Assembly: GCF_900099735.1 (NCBI RefSeq)
Contig: NZ_FNDT01000022.1
Location: 1 to 41,994 of the forward strand
Reading direction: 5' to 3'
Length of the DNA stretch: 41,994 nucleotides
From: Arthrobacter subterraneus
GTDB taxonomy: Bacteria; Actinomycetota; Actinomycetes; Actinomycetales; Micrococcaceae
Position numbers and translations under genes: made by a program. The notes beneath the pieces were generated by a model. It was not told the origin of the DNA and did not search any database. It was given only the letters and a program-made list of their open reading frames with translations. Below are positions 7,689 to 18,646 of this stretch, in pieces. Within the stretch, counting starts at the first letter, position 1. Each line of letters starts with the position of its first letter.

Positions 7689-9203
7689 ATGCCGCCAACA
7701 CACGTGGTGGAGATAGAGCGGAAGTTCGAGGTCAGTGACGGCGCAGCCCTGCCCCCGCTTCAGGGCCTTCCCGGCGTAGCGCAAGTAGACCAGCCGGACA
7801 CGCAGATCCTCGAGGCTGAGTACTTCGACACCAGGGACCTGCGCCTGGCATCCGAACAAATCACGCTCCGACGGCGACGCGGAGGTGATGATGCCGGCTG
7901 GCACCTGAAACTCCCCGGGGCCGGCGGTGACCGGCACGAGTACCACCACCCGCTGGAAGAGGACGACGCTGTCCCGGAAAGCCTCCTGCGGTTGGTGAGG
8001 GTGCATGTCCGCAACCAAGAGGTGGGTGTGGTTGCACGACTCCGTACTCAGCGCTCCCTGCACCGCCTGCGCAACAAAAGAGGCGAGCTCCTGGCCGAGC
8101 TCGCTGATGATCTGGTGCGCGCGGAATCTCTTGTGCCCGAGCGGCGTTCCCAGCACTGGCGTGAGTGGGAACTGGAACTGAAAAATGGATCACGGACCCT
8201 GTTGGAGGCTGGACAGGGTTTGCTCGCAAGTATCGGAGTTAAACCCTCCAGGCACACTTCGAAACTCGGCCGGACCCTGGGCGAGAACCTCCCCTCACGC
8301 CGGCAGGGGTCTCCGGCCACAGGGAAAAGCAGCGCGGGCGACATTTTGCGCTCCTATCTCACAGAGCAGGTCCGGGTACTGATTGAACAGGATCCCCAGG
8401 TTCGACTCGATACCAAAAACGCGATCCACAAAATGCGTGTTGCCACCAGGCGTATGCGGTCGGTCCTGGCAACTTACCGAAAGCTCCTGAACCACCGGAA
8501 TGAAGCAATGTATTTGCGGTCGGAGCTGAAGTGGCTTGCCGGTGTCCTCGGCGGTGCCCGGGACGCCGAGGTGATGCACGAACGTCTCAAAAAAATGATT
8601 GCCGAGGAACCTGACGAACTGGTCATGGGGCCGGTCGCCCGCAGAATCGACCTGGAACTGGATTCTGACTACCGGGAAGCCCATGGAAAGGTCCTCAGAG
8701 CACTCGACAGTGACCGGTACTTTCAACTGATCGACGCTCTTACCGCTCTTCTGGATACACCGTCGTTTTCCAAAATGGGCAAAAAATCTGCCCGAAAGGT
8801 TATCCCGGATCTGGTGGACCGGGATGCTGCCCGGCTCCGGGAGGCGGTGGAGCAAGCAAGGAAAAACCCTGCCGGCATCGGTGACCATCCTGCCCTCCAC
8901 GACGCGCGCAAAGACGGTAAACGCCTGCGCTACGCCGCTGAGACCGCTTCACCCATCGCTCCGAAGAAAGCTGCGAAGCTCATCGAGGCCGCGCACGGTG
9001 TGCAGAAGATTCTGGGCGACCATCAGGACAGCCTCGTCACTCGGAGCATGCTGCGACGGCTCGGCGCCAAGGCGGCGGCCGATGGCGAAAACGGGTTTAC
9101 GTTCGGGCGCCTTCACGCACTCGAGCAGACAGCCGCGTTGGAGGCCGAGACCCGCTTCCACGCCGAGTGGAAACAGTTTCCCGCCGTGTCGCTGCGGAAA
9201 TGA
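7689..9203 (+). CDS. CYTH and CHAD domain protein
   Basis: The 504-residue protein joins an N-terminal CYTH (triphosphate tunnel metalloenzyme) domain to a C-terminal CHAD domain. CYTH is marked by the ExExK signature (E8, E10 and K12 in VVEIERKF). CHAD begins near residue 205 and shows the histidine- and arginine-rich helices HKMRVATRRMRSVL and HDARKDGKRLRYAAE. CYTH proteins act on inorganic triphosphates or related substrates, and CHAD domains bind polyphosphate, so a role in polyphosphate metabolism is likely. I chose ATG 7689 because the CYTH motif normally lies within the first dozen residues. GGCGGAGG lies about 13 bases upstream, rather far. An in-frame ATG at 7638 would add 17 residues. 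Confidence 0.88.
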   Translation: MPPTHVVEIERKFEVSDGAALPPLQGLPGVAQVDQPDTQILEAEYFDTRDLRLASEQITLRRRRGGDDAGWHLKLPGAGGDRHEYHHPLEEDDAVPESLLRLVRVHVRNQEVGVVARLRTQRSLHRLRNKRGELLAELADDLVRAESLVPERRSQHWREWELELKNGSRTLLEAGQGLLASIGVKPSRHTSKLGRTLGENLPSRRQGSPATGKSSAGDILRSYLTEQVRVLIEQDPQVRLDTKNAIHKMRVATRRMRSVLATYRKLLNHRNEAMYLRSELKWLAGVLGGARDAEVMHERLKKMIAEEPDELVMGPVARRIDLELDSDYREAHGKVLRALDSDRYFQLIDALTALLDTPSFSKMGKKSARKVIPDLVDRDAARLREAVEQARKNPAGIGDHPALHDARKDGKRLRYAAETASPIAPKKAAKLIEAAHGVQKILGDHQDSLVTRSMLRRLGAKAAADGENGFTFGRLHALEQTAALEAETRFHAEWKQFPAVSLRK

Positions 9204-9329
9204 GAACCGCGGCCGGTTAGCTCCAACGCTGTGCAACGCTGACTCCAGGCCGTCAGGTGGGACCCTTGCATGCTATACGTTCTGCCGTGAACCTTGACGG
9301 CGACGATCGGTCAGGTCCACACTCTGGGG

Positions 9330-9872
9330 ATGGATGAAGAGTCCAAGGACACCATCGTGACGGGCGTCGTTACCCGGCTGGCTGTTCGTTTCCCCACGGC
9401 TCCTGAAGCACGAATCAAAACCCTTGTCGGGGAGGAATACGATGCCCTCGCGGACGGGCCTATCCGCATCTACGTTCCAACGCTGATCGAGCACAATGCC
9501 AGAGACCGACTTCGGCGCGACCATCTGCTCATCGCCGAGGCACAGCGGACAACGACCGGCCCGGCTCACAGTCCTGATGCCGCACCGACGATCCCAACAG
9601 GAGAGGGCAGTGACGATCTTCCGCCCTCGACGGCTCCTTCGTGGACCAGCGAACGCGGCGCCCTCAAACGGGACATGGTCTTTCGAATCATGTGGGCCGG
9701 GGCAGTAACGGCGGTGGCCATTGTGGTGATTTTCCTGGTTGTGCAGGACCCGGCTCAGGAAATGCTGATAGCAGCACCCGTGGTCATCATTCTGGTGATC
9801 CTTTCTCTGCTGATGGTTATTCGGCAAGCCCGAAAACTCAGGCATGGCCCAATGGGTCGACAGAGACTTTGA
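9330..9872 (+). CDS. Small membrane protein with N-terminal helical domain
   Basis: The 180-residue product has a soluble helical N-terminus (about residues 1-65, MDEESKDTIVTGVVTRLAVR). This resembles short helical dimerisation domains common in Actinobacteria that contain an arginine-rich end (EHNARDRLRRDHLL). A low-complexity linker leads to two adjacent hydrophobic segments (about 128-145 and 150-167). The C-terminus is short and basic. The function is not known. ATG 9330 was chosen; an in-frame ATG at 9294 would add 12 residues. The following 164 bases show no gene. Confidence 0.6.
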   Translation: MDEESKDTIVTGVVTRLAVRFPTAPEARIKTLVGEEYDALADGPIRIYVPTLIEHNARDRLRRDHLLIAEAQRTTTGPAHSPDAAPTIPTGEGSDDLPPSTAPSWTSERGALKRDMVFRIMWAGAVTAVAIVVIFLVVQDPAQEMLIAAPVVIILVILSLLMVIRQARKLRHGPMGRQRL

Positions 9873-10036
9873 GAGGCTGCATACGCTGCGTCCGGCCATT
9901 CGGACGGACTCCAGTGTCCCTTCAATTTCCTGGGTCTGAAGCTGTGATCTCCAAGCAGACTGTGGACAGGTAGGTCAGTCGAAGATGAAGCAGACCTTCT
10001 CCCGGAAGCAAACGCCAACATTAGTAGTCTGGCGGA

Positions 10037-10771
10037 GTGAGCGAGATCCGCATCGGCACCTCCGGGTGGAGCTATGACCACTGGAACGGCATCTGCTACC
10101 CGCACGGCACTCCACCGGCAAAGCGGCGGGACCACTACGTCGCCCGGTTCGACACGGTGGAGCTGAACGCCAGCTTCTACCGCTGGCCGCGCGATACCAC
10201 GTTCGCCGGATGGCGCCGTCGTCTTCCCCATGGGTTTGCGCTGTCCGTCAAAGCACCGCGTGGGCTGACGCACGGAAAGAAGCTGTACGCGCCGGAGGTC
10301 TGGATTGAGCGGATCGCCCGCTGCTGGCATGAGCTCGGCGCCCGCCGCGCCGTTCTGCTCGTCCAGCTCCCGCCGTCCATGGAGCGCGACGACGCCCGCC
10401 TGGACTACTTCCTCTCCCGCCTGCCGTGGTGGATCCGCGTCGCCGTCGAATTCCGGCATCCCAGCTGGGACGACGACGCCGTCTACGCAATGCTCGAGCG
10501 GCACGGTGCCGCATACTGCGTGATGAGCGGAGCGGGACTCCCCTGCGTCCTGAGGGCGACAGCTCCGTTCGTGTATGCGCGGCTGCACGGGCCCGACCAC
10601 AACTATCTGTATGGAGGCTCGTACTCCGACGATGACCTGCGCTGGTGGGCCGACCGGATCCAGGAGTGGCACGGCACCGGCAGGGACGTCTATGTGTACT
10701 TCAACAACGACGGCGGCGGGAACGCCGTGCGGAATGCGGAGACGCTGCGCGGGCTGGTCGGGGTGGGATGA
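10037..10771 (+). CDS. DUF72 family protein
   Basis: The 244-residue protein belongs to the DUF72 (YecE-like) TIM-barrel family. It opens with IRIGTSGWSYDHWNGICYP, continues with FDTVELNASFYRWP and FALSVKAPRGLTH, and ends with YVYFNNDGGGNAVRNAE, all family landmarks. The biochemical role of the family is not established. The start is GTG 10037; only a weak purine-rich stretch precedes it. The stop TGA overlaps a tiny ATG-started remnant that copies the end of another gene in this window. Confidence 0.88.
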   Translation: MSEIRIGTSGWSYDHWNGICYPHGTPPAKRRDHYVARFDTVELNASFYRWPRDTTFAGWRRRLPHGFALSVKAPRGLTHGKKLYAPEVWIERIARCWHELGARRAVLLVQLPPSMERDDARLDYFLSRLPWWIRVAVEFRHPSWDDDAVYAMLERHGAAYCVMSGAGLPCVLRATAPFVYARLHGPDHNYLYGGSYSDDDLRWWADRIQEWHGTGRDVYVYFNNDGGGNAVRNAETLRGLVGVG

Positions 10772-10845
10772 CCTCCTGCATCGTGATCTGCCAGTACGCC
10801 GATGGCACCACAGGTGAGGCCCCGCTGACCGTAACGGCGGACTAA
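10768..10845 (+). pseudogene. Remnant matching the C-terminus of the membrane-anchored protein at 17082
   Basis: A 25-codon reading frame ends CQYADGTTGEAPLTVTAD. The protein encoded at 17082-17495 ends CQYPDGTTGETPLTVTAD (16 of 18 residues equal). Most base differences are at third codon positions, including the stop (TAA against TGA), so the two tails diverged while still coding. The rest of the gene is missing. It is most likely the tail of a lost paralogue left behind by deletion. The ATG that overlaps the DUF72 stop is probably accidental. Confidence 0.7.
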
Positions 10846-10920
10846 GTACGGAAGCTTCCGTTATCCGCGGGATACCGTGCGCGCAATCGCTTGAACACCG
10901 CTTCCGACGTCGGGAGTCGG

Positions 10921-11328
10921 CTACGGCACGACCCAGTCCTCTATTTGGAGGCCGGGGACCCGCTCGAATTCCCGCAGGTTGTTGGTGACCACCACCAGCC
11001 CCCGTGACCGGGCGTGGCCGGCGATCATGGCGTCATAGGGGCCGATCGGCGTTCCAGCACGTTTCAGGCCCGCGCGGATCTGTGCGGCGTGGTGGGCGGC
11101 CGAAGCATCGAATTCCAGGAGCACCAACCTGGCGGCCAGGCCTTCGACCACACGGAGGTTCGCCTCGACGTTCGCCGATGCCTCCGCGCCATAGACCAGT
11201 TCGGAGAGCACCACCGTGGACAGCGCCATCCGGCCGGCATGTTCGTTGAACGCGATCCGGAGGTTTTCAGGCTTGTACCGGACGGCGTGAATCAGCGTGT
11301 TGGTATCAAGCAGGTACTTCAGGGTCAC
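10921..11328 (-). CDS. vapC: VapC-type PIN-domain toxin ribonuclease
   Basis: This 135-residue PIN-domain endoribonuclease is the toxin of a type II toxin-antitoxin pair. Acidic residues that bind the catalytic metal are visible: D8 in LLDTNTLIH, E43 in LSELVYGAE and D99 in GPYDAMIAGHA. The length is normal and no lesion is seen. Family members cleave tRNA or other RNA when released from VapB. Its ATG overlaps the stop of the upstream antitoxin gene by four bases. Downstream at 10848-10861 is a short perfect palindrome, ACGGAAGCTTCCGT. Confidence 0.92.
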   Translation of the reverse strand: MTLKYLLDTNTLIHAVRYKPENLRIAFNEHAGRMALSTVVLSELVYGAEASANVEANLRVVEGLAARLVLLEFDASAAHHAAQIRAGLKRAGTPIGPYDAMIAGHARSRGLVVVTNNLREFERVPGLQIEDWVVP

Positions 11329-11552
11329 AGGTCTGGACGCCGCTGCTCTTCGGGCTGCTCACGGTCAGCGAAAGTCTCGTCCACCGGAGGACCGGCAAAC
11401 CAGGTGTCCCACACCAAATCGACCGGGGAGACGATACGCGCATCCCCGTCAGCGATGACCTCCACTTCGCGGACACCCTCCGGCCACTCCAAAGCTTTTG
11501 GTATTCGTACCGCCTGCGACTGGTTATTTCTAAAAACCCGTGTAGTTGCCAT
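11325..11552 (-). CDS. vapB: VapB-type antitoxin
   Basis: The 75-residue antitoxin begins MATTRVFRNNQSQAVRIPK, the AbrB-like swapped-hairpin DNA-binding fold used by VapB proteins. The C-terminal half (about 48-75) is acidic and disordered-looking and should wrap VapC. The Shine-Dalgarno sequence GGAGG lies eight bases or so before ATG 11552. The gene is coupled to vapC by an ATGA overlap. An inverted repeat just upstream is a likely operator for conditional autoregulation. Confidence 0.9.
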   Translation of the reverse strand: MATTRVFRNNQSQAVRIPKALEWPEGVREVEVIADGDARIVSPVDLVWDTWFAGPPVDETFADREQPEEQRRPDL

Positions 11553-11559
11553 GACGCCT

Positions 11560-11590
11560 CCGGTGTGTATACAACCAGTATATACACCGG
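11560..11590 (-). promoter_or_regulatory. Candidate VapB operator
   Basis: CCGGTGTGTATA (11560-11571) and TATATACACCGG (11579-11590) form a 12-bp inverted repeat with one mismatch and a seven-base spacer. It lies immediately upstream of the vapB ribosome-binding site. The AT-rich arms probably also contain the -10 element. VapB and VapBC complexes are known to repress through such repeats. Confidence 0.6.
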
Positions 11591-11612
11591 ACTGATCGGG
11601 GTGGAACGAACG

Positions 11613-12455
11613 CTAAACCCGGCTCTCATCCACCATGCGCGCCACATGAAGCGTCAGGTACGTGACCTCGTCACCGGTGAGCGGGGTGCCAAGCCTGAGT
11701 TCCAGCACGCTCTGGAGCTTCAGCGCCGTGGAATAGGCGTCCGGATAGGAGTCCTTGATAGCGGTGAGCAGGTTGTCCGCACCTTCTTCGAGCTGCTTGC
11801 CGGAGTTCGCACGAACAAAGAAGTACCGGAGGTGGGTGATGAAGCGGGCAGCATTGACTGTATTGCGGTCGAAGGGACGCTCATAGGCCTGTTCCAGCAC
11901 CTCGAAAAGCTGTTGGAACAGACCCGTCATCTGGTAGGTGTACGAAAGATCCCCGGAGGCGAAACCGGCATTGACCAGGTGCAGGGTGATAGCGACGGCC
12001 TCACCCTCGTCGAGAGGAGCGTCCAGACGGGAATTGACGAAGTCCAGGATGCGCTGGGCCGCACGCAGTTCCTCCGGGTAGAGGTGCACGACTTCGGCAC
12101 GCAACGGGTACTCGAACTGCAGGCCCTGGCGAAGCCGTTTGATGGCAAAACTGAGGTGGTCGGCGAGCGCAACGGACAGCACGGCGCTTTCCGGAATGTC
12201 CATTTCCGTGCGCCCGGCGTCCAGCGCCTGTTCGGCAAGCATCAGGTGTTCGGGCGGGATGGCCGCGACCATCGCTCCGAGGTTGTCGGGATCCCGGCCG
12301 TCTTCGGGAACGAAGGTGCGCACCACCTTGGCCGGGTCTACCCTCTGGCCCGGCTTTGCCTGGAACCCAAGACCCCGGCCGGTGAGAATCACCTCCCGGC
12401 CGGTGTGGTCACGGGAGAGGACCACATTGTTGTTGAAGACGCGCAGGATTTCCAC
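11613..12455 (-). CDS. licT: BglG/LicT-family transcriptional antiterminator
   Basis: The 280-residue RNA-binding regulator has an N-terminal co-antiterminator domain (about 1-57; MEILRVFNNNVVLSRD and VILTGRGLGFQ) and two PRD domains (about 65-170 and 171-280). The PRD histidines are phosphorylated by the PTS (LADHLSF, VVHLYPEE, FITHLRYFF, LTLHVARM are candidates). It should bind the RAT element at 15981-16009 and prevent termination at 15944-15985, switching on the beta-glucoside genes. The start is GTG 12455 with AGGAG upstream. It is the last gene after bglF and bglA, beyond a strong hairpin, so it is probably expressed by read-through or from its own weak promoter. Confidence 0.93.
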   Translation of the reverse strand: MEILRVFNNNVVLSRDHTGREVILTGRGLGFQAKPGQRVDPAKVVRTFVPEDGRDPDNLGAMVAAIPPEHLMLAEQALDAGRTEMDIPESAVLSVALADHLSFAIKRLRQGLQFEYPLRAEVVHLYPEELRAAQRILDFVNSRLDAPLDEGEAVAITLHLVNAGFASGDLSYTYQMTGLFQQLFEVLEQAYERPFDRNTVNAARFITHLRYFFVRANSGKQLEEGADNLLTAIKDSYPDAYSTALKLQSVLELRLGTPLTGDEVTYLTLHVARMVDESRV

Positions 12456-12515
12456 GTCGTTGTCTCTCCTGCCTCCGATGGTGGGCTAACCCGTGTAGGG
12501 AAAGCCTAGACGGCT

Positions 12516-12557
12516 GCGGAAGGGGCGGGCGCGCAGTAGTGCGCCCGCCCCTTCCGC
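12516..12557 (-). terminator. Strong hairpin between bglA and licT
   Basis: GCGGAAGGGGCGGGCGC (12516-12532) pairs perfectly over 17 bases with 12541-12557, with an eight-base loop. It begins five bases after the bglA stop. There is no T-run on either strand, which is common for actinobacterial terminators. It would reduce read-through into licT, or stabilise the upstream mRNA. Confidence 0.6.
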
Positions 12558-12561
12558 CGGG

Positions 12562-15908
<3,347 letters not shown>

Positions 15909-15943
15909 GGCAGTCCTTTCTGTCTGTTCCGTCCTCCGGGCAC

Positions 15944-15985
15944 AAAAAAAGACCCGAGCCACACGTCACCGTGTGTCTCAGGTCT
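15944..15985 (-). terminator. Conditional intrinsic terminator before bglF
   Basis: On the minus strand a stem of about 15 base pairs (15985-15971 with 15964-15950, two G-U type mismatches) ends in a run of seven T (15950-15944). It is a textbook rho-independent terminator in the leader. Its 5' side shares bases 15981-15985 with the RAT element, so the two structures exclude each other. Confidence 0.9.
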
Positions 15986-16009
15986 TGCCTCGTGTCAGAG
16001 TAACAATCC
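15981..16009 (-). promoter_or_regulatory. RAT (ribonucleic antiterminator) for LicT/BglG
   Basis: The 29-base minus-strand segment begins GGATTGTTACTC and ends GAGGCAAGACC. It closely matches the RAT consensus bound by SacY/LicT-type proteins (GGATTGTTACT, then GCAGGCAAAACC). It overlaps the 5' arm of the downstream terminator. The cognate regulator is encoded at 11613-12455. Binding would keep the operon transcribed when beta-glucosides are present. Confidence 0.9.
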
Positions 16010-16035
16010 TTCAGGCTGCATCGCCTGCTCGGAAA

Positions 16036-16065
16036 ACTGTAGCCGTGACCGAGGTCACTCGTCAA
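16036..16065 (-). promoter_or_regulatory. Vegetative-type promoter of the bgl operon
   Basis: On the minus strand TTGACG (16065-16060) and TACAGT (16041-16036) are separated by 18 bases, a good sigma-70-type promoter. Transcription would start near 16029, about 20 bases before the RAT element. The spacer contains GTGACCTCGGTCAC (16045-16058), an inverted repeat that could be an additional operator. Confidence 0.65.
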
Positions 16066-16157
16066 GTCGATGGTGACGTCGTCGTAATTGCGGGTGCGAA
16101 GCGCTCCGCATTACTGGCCTCCGGAAGCGGCTCGAAAGAAAATGGCCTAGGCTGAAA

Positions 16158-16175
16158 TGATAAGCTGACTTATCA
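16158..16175. promoter_or_regulatory. Palindrome before the GAF gene
   Basis: TGATAAG (16158-16164) and CTTATCA (16169-16175) are exact inverses with a CTGA spacer. The site lies about 65 bases upstream of the GAF-protein start, in the divergent gap with the bgl operon. It could be a dimeric repressor operator. The protein that binds is unknown. Confidence 0.4.
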
Positions 16176-16241
16176 CCTGGACACGCTGCTCCCTGGTGCG
16201 CGGCGCTGCCAGACCATTGGTCCGATTGCCCTGGAGGTGCG

Positions 16242-17018
16242 TTGAACGAGCAAGTGCAGGTCAAGACGACGACGCTTGCCCTGTCCGAGGCGGAGCTGAG
16301 CATCGAGGACCTGTGGGTTCGCTATTACGGGCTCGGCGGGGCAATCTCGGCCTTCGAGGTCCAGTCCTACCTGTCAGGCCTCCTGTCATTGCCGCCCCTT
16401 GAGCGGAATCTGCTGGCCGATGCCACAAATGAGCTGCTCGAGCTTACACCGGTACAAATCCGCGTGCCGGCTGATGATGAAGGCGGCGCTGATGTTTCCG
16501 CTGAGGATTCACTGCGTGCACTCGGCGCAGCCGGTGCTTTCCTCCTCAGCGTCGAAGAGCAGGAAAGTGAACGCCTGGCCGCGTTGGACCGGACCCGTCT
16601 CCTGGACTCCATACCGGAATCCCGGTTTGATCGGTACACGCAGCAGGCAAAGGACCACTTCCAGGTCAGCTCGTCAATCATCGCACTGCTCGATGACCGG
16701 CGCATGTTCCTGAAATCGGTACTTGGACCGATTGAGCAGAATCTACCCAGGGAAATTACCTTCTGCCACGCGACGATCCGCAATGCCGGGCCACTCATCA
16801 TCACCGATGCTCTCGCCGATGAACGATTCCAGAAGAACCCACTCGTGCTTGGGGAGCCGTTCATACGCTTCTACGCCGGGCACCCGCTACGGGGACCCCG
16901 TGGGTGGACCGTTGGCACACTGTGCATCATTGACCAGAAACCACACGACTTCTCGGAGAAAGACTGCCGGTTCCTACAAAAGCTGGCCCGCCTCGTCGAA
17001 GAGGAAATCAACAGCTGA
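16242..17018 (+). CDS. GAF-domain protein
   Basis: The 258-residue soluble protein has an N-terminal helical region (about 1-110) of unrecognised type. It is followed by a GAF sensor domain (about 115-255) with the landmarks FDRYTQQAKDHFQVSSSIIALLD, REITFCHATIRNAGPLIITDAL and GWTVGTLCIID. No kinase, HTH or GGDEF output domain is attached, so it is a stand-alone sensor or a partner in signalling. The start is TTG 16242 preceded by GGAGG. It is divergent from the bgl operon, but there is no evidence they work together. Confidence 0.82.
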   Translation: MNEQVQVKTTTLALSEAELSIEDLWVRYYGLGGAISAFEVQSYLSGLLSLPPLERNLLADATNELLELTPVQIRVPADDEGGADVSAEDSLRALGAAGAFLLSVEEQESERLAALDRTRLLDSIPESRFDRYTQQAKDHFQVSSSIIALLDDRRMFLKSVLGPIEQNLPREITFCHATIRNAGPLIITDALADERFQKNPLVLGEPFIRFYAGHPLRGPRGWTVGTLCIIDQKPHDFSEKDCRFLQKLARLVEEEINS

Positions 17019-17081
17019 CCCCGGGAGCGGGCTTCCGTAAGCCAATCCGCCTTGCCGCGAAGACCCACGCGGAGGACAGTG

Positions 17082-17495
17082 ATGTACATGAGCGCACGCC
17101 GCCCGGCCCTGATCCTCTTCGGTGGAGTGCTCGGCGTCATCCTTCTTGTGCTCCTGCTCTTGTCCTCCATGGGGGACCCGCCGCCCGACCCCAGCACAGC
17201 TCCCCTGGAGGTCGTAGCTAACAGCCCCGACGATGGGCGATGCCTCCTCAACCGCGAGGACGTTGCGGCCGGAGTGCACGAAGTCGCGGTGATCACCGAG
17301 AGCTCGGGGGCGACAGTGGTACTGCGCGACGAGGCCGGTCAAACCGTATTCCAGTCGGAGGATCCGCAGGTACCTCCAGCGGACGAGGAACCGGAGGCCA
17401 CCGGCGTCGAACTCGTTGAGGGCCAGTACACGGCGCTCTGCCAGTACCCGGACGGCACGACAGGTGAAACCCCGCTGACGGTGACGGCGGACTGA
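17082..17495 (+). CDS. Membrane-anchored extracellular protein of unknown function
   Basis: The 137-residue protein has a basic N-terminus and one transmembrane helix (about 9-30, ALILFGGVLGVILLVLLLLSS). A proline-rich linker and an extracellular domain with two cysteines (GRCLLN and ALCQYPDG) follow; the cysteines could form a disulphide. The extracellular part looks like a small beta-sandwich. It is not recognised. ATG 17082 has GGAGG six bases upstream. The last 18 residues recur almost unchanged in the remnant at 10768-10845, so the gene had a paralogue. The next 199 bases contain no gene. Confidence 0.7.
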   Translation: MYMSARRPALILFGGVLGVILLVLLLLSSMGDPPPDPSTAPLEVVANSPDDGRCLLNREDVAAGVHEVAVITESSGATVVLRDEAGQTVFQSEDPQVPPADEEPEATGVELVEGQYTALCQYPDGTTGETPLTVTAD

Positions 17496-17694
17496 CCCTT
17501 GACTTCACTCATCCGCTGGACCAGCATGTGCACGAGTGCGCGGACGCTGCGTCCGGATACTGTCCGCTCTTCTCCTCGGCGCAGCGCAGCTCTGGCGGGG
17601 TTGGCTCCTCTGGCGATCGGCCGGTGCCGCGCCGACGGCAGCGCCGTAGACTCGCTGTTGCCGAAGGACATTCACGCTCGGGGGAGGAATTCAC

Positions 17695-18576
17695 GTGCAC
17701 CATCGATGGACAAGACACGCGTGTGCCCATCACACCAGTGACGCTGTGGGCCGCCTCGAACCTCTCGCGCCCCGCATCGACGAGCTTGCTTCGGTCCAGC
17801 CGGCCGAGTTGGCTGAGTGGATCTCCGTCGAGGCCGACGACGAACCCGAGGTCCCCGGCCACGATTGGACGGTGGAGCTGGACGATGAAGTCTCCCTGCT
17901 GGTTCATCCCGACCGTGACGACGTGGCGAATCTGTTGGGTGAGCAGGCGGGAGTTCAGTCTGTTGTCCAACTCGACCGCGAGGTGTTGGTGGTCAGTGCG
18001 CCACGGATGTGTGCCGACGGGGTGCGAGCCGCCGTCGTACTGGCCGTCTCGGCAGCGAACGAGCGGCTCCAGGACGGTGCACCGGCCGGGCAGGCAAGAA
18101 TCCTGCCTGCGGAGGTCCACGTGCCACCCGTGCCGGCACCCACCGCGGAGAGTGCCCGTTCTTCTACCGAGGACGACGCCGAGTCCCGGCTGGTTACCGG
18201 CCATGCCCGCTGCGAAGGCCGGCTGGTCCAGCTTTGGGTCAACATGGACGGCATTCTTCTCCTGCCCGCCGGGACACTCCCCCACGGTCCGCTGGACCCG
18301 AGCGATAATCCGCATCTCCAGCGCGCGAGGCTCAGCTCCGGTCGGGCTGCCGCGCTGGCGGAGCGTCACGGCGGGCGATGGATTCCCTACCCCTACCTCG
18401 GCAGTCTCCGCCTGCGTAAACCCGGATTGTTTCGGCGCCGCTGGAGCGCCACGATCACCGAACGAAGTGGCGCTTCCGTCTCGATGACCTGGAAGGGAAC
18501 CCGCCCGCACGCGCTGGTGCTCTGGGGTTACGTTGTGGCTAGGTGCGGGCTCGGTTCGGTGAACGGACTGCCCTGA
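17695..18576 (+). CDS. Conserved-looking protein of unknown function
   Basis: The 293-residue protein is not recognised. It is soluble and acidic in the first half (EWISVEADDEPEVPGHDWTVELDDEVSLLV, then VLVVSAPRMCADGVRAAVV). A proline-rich linker lies near residue 145-160. The second half is basic (RWIPYPYLGSLRLRKPGLFRRRW). The GTG start at 17695 follows GGGGGAGGAATT, an excellent ribosome-binding site, and codon bias is typical for the region, so it is a real gene. No signal peptide or membrane helix is seen. Confidence 0.6.
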   Translation: MHHRWTRHACAHHTSDAVGRLEPLAPRIDELASVQPAELAEWISVEADDEPEVPGHDWTVELDDEVSLLVHPDRDDVANLLGEQAGVQSVVQLDREVLVVSAPRMCADGVRAAVVLAVSAANERLQDGAPAGQARILPAEVHVPPVPAPTAESARSSTEDDAESRLVTGHARCEGRLVQLWVNMDGILLLPAGTLPHGPLDPSDNPHLQRARLSSGRAAALAERHGGRWIPYPYLGSLRLRKPGLFRRRWSATITERSGASVSMTWKGTRPHALVLWGYVVARCGLGSVNGLP

Positions 18577-18646
18577 GCCAAGACCCGGGACTGCGGCATG
18601 GAAGTGCCTGCTCACGCGGACTTCGACCGCGCTTTACGCCATGGTT

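Noticed and set aside
10768..10845. A genuine 25-residue small protein gene overlapping the DUF72 stop
   Set aside because: Its sequence is explained as the tail of a paralogue of the gene at 17082, and it has no Shine-Dalgarno of its own.
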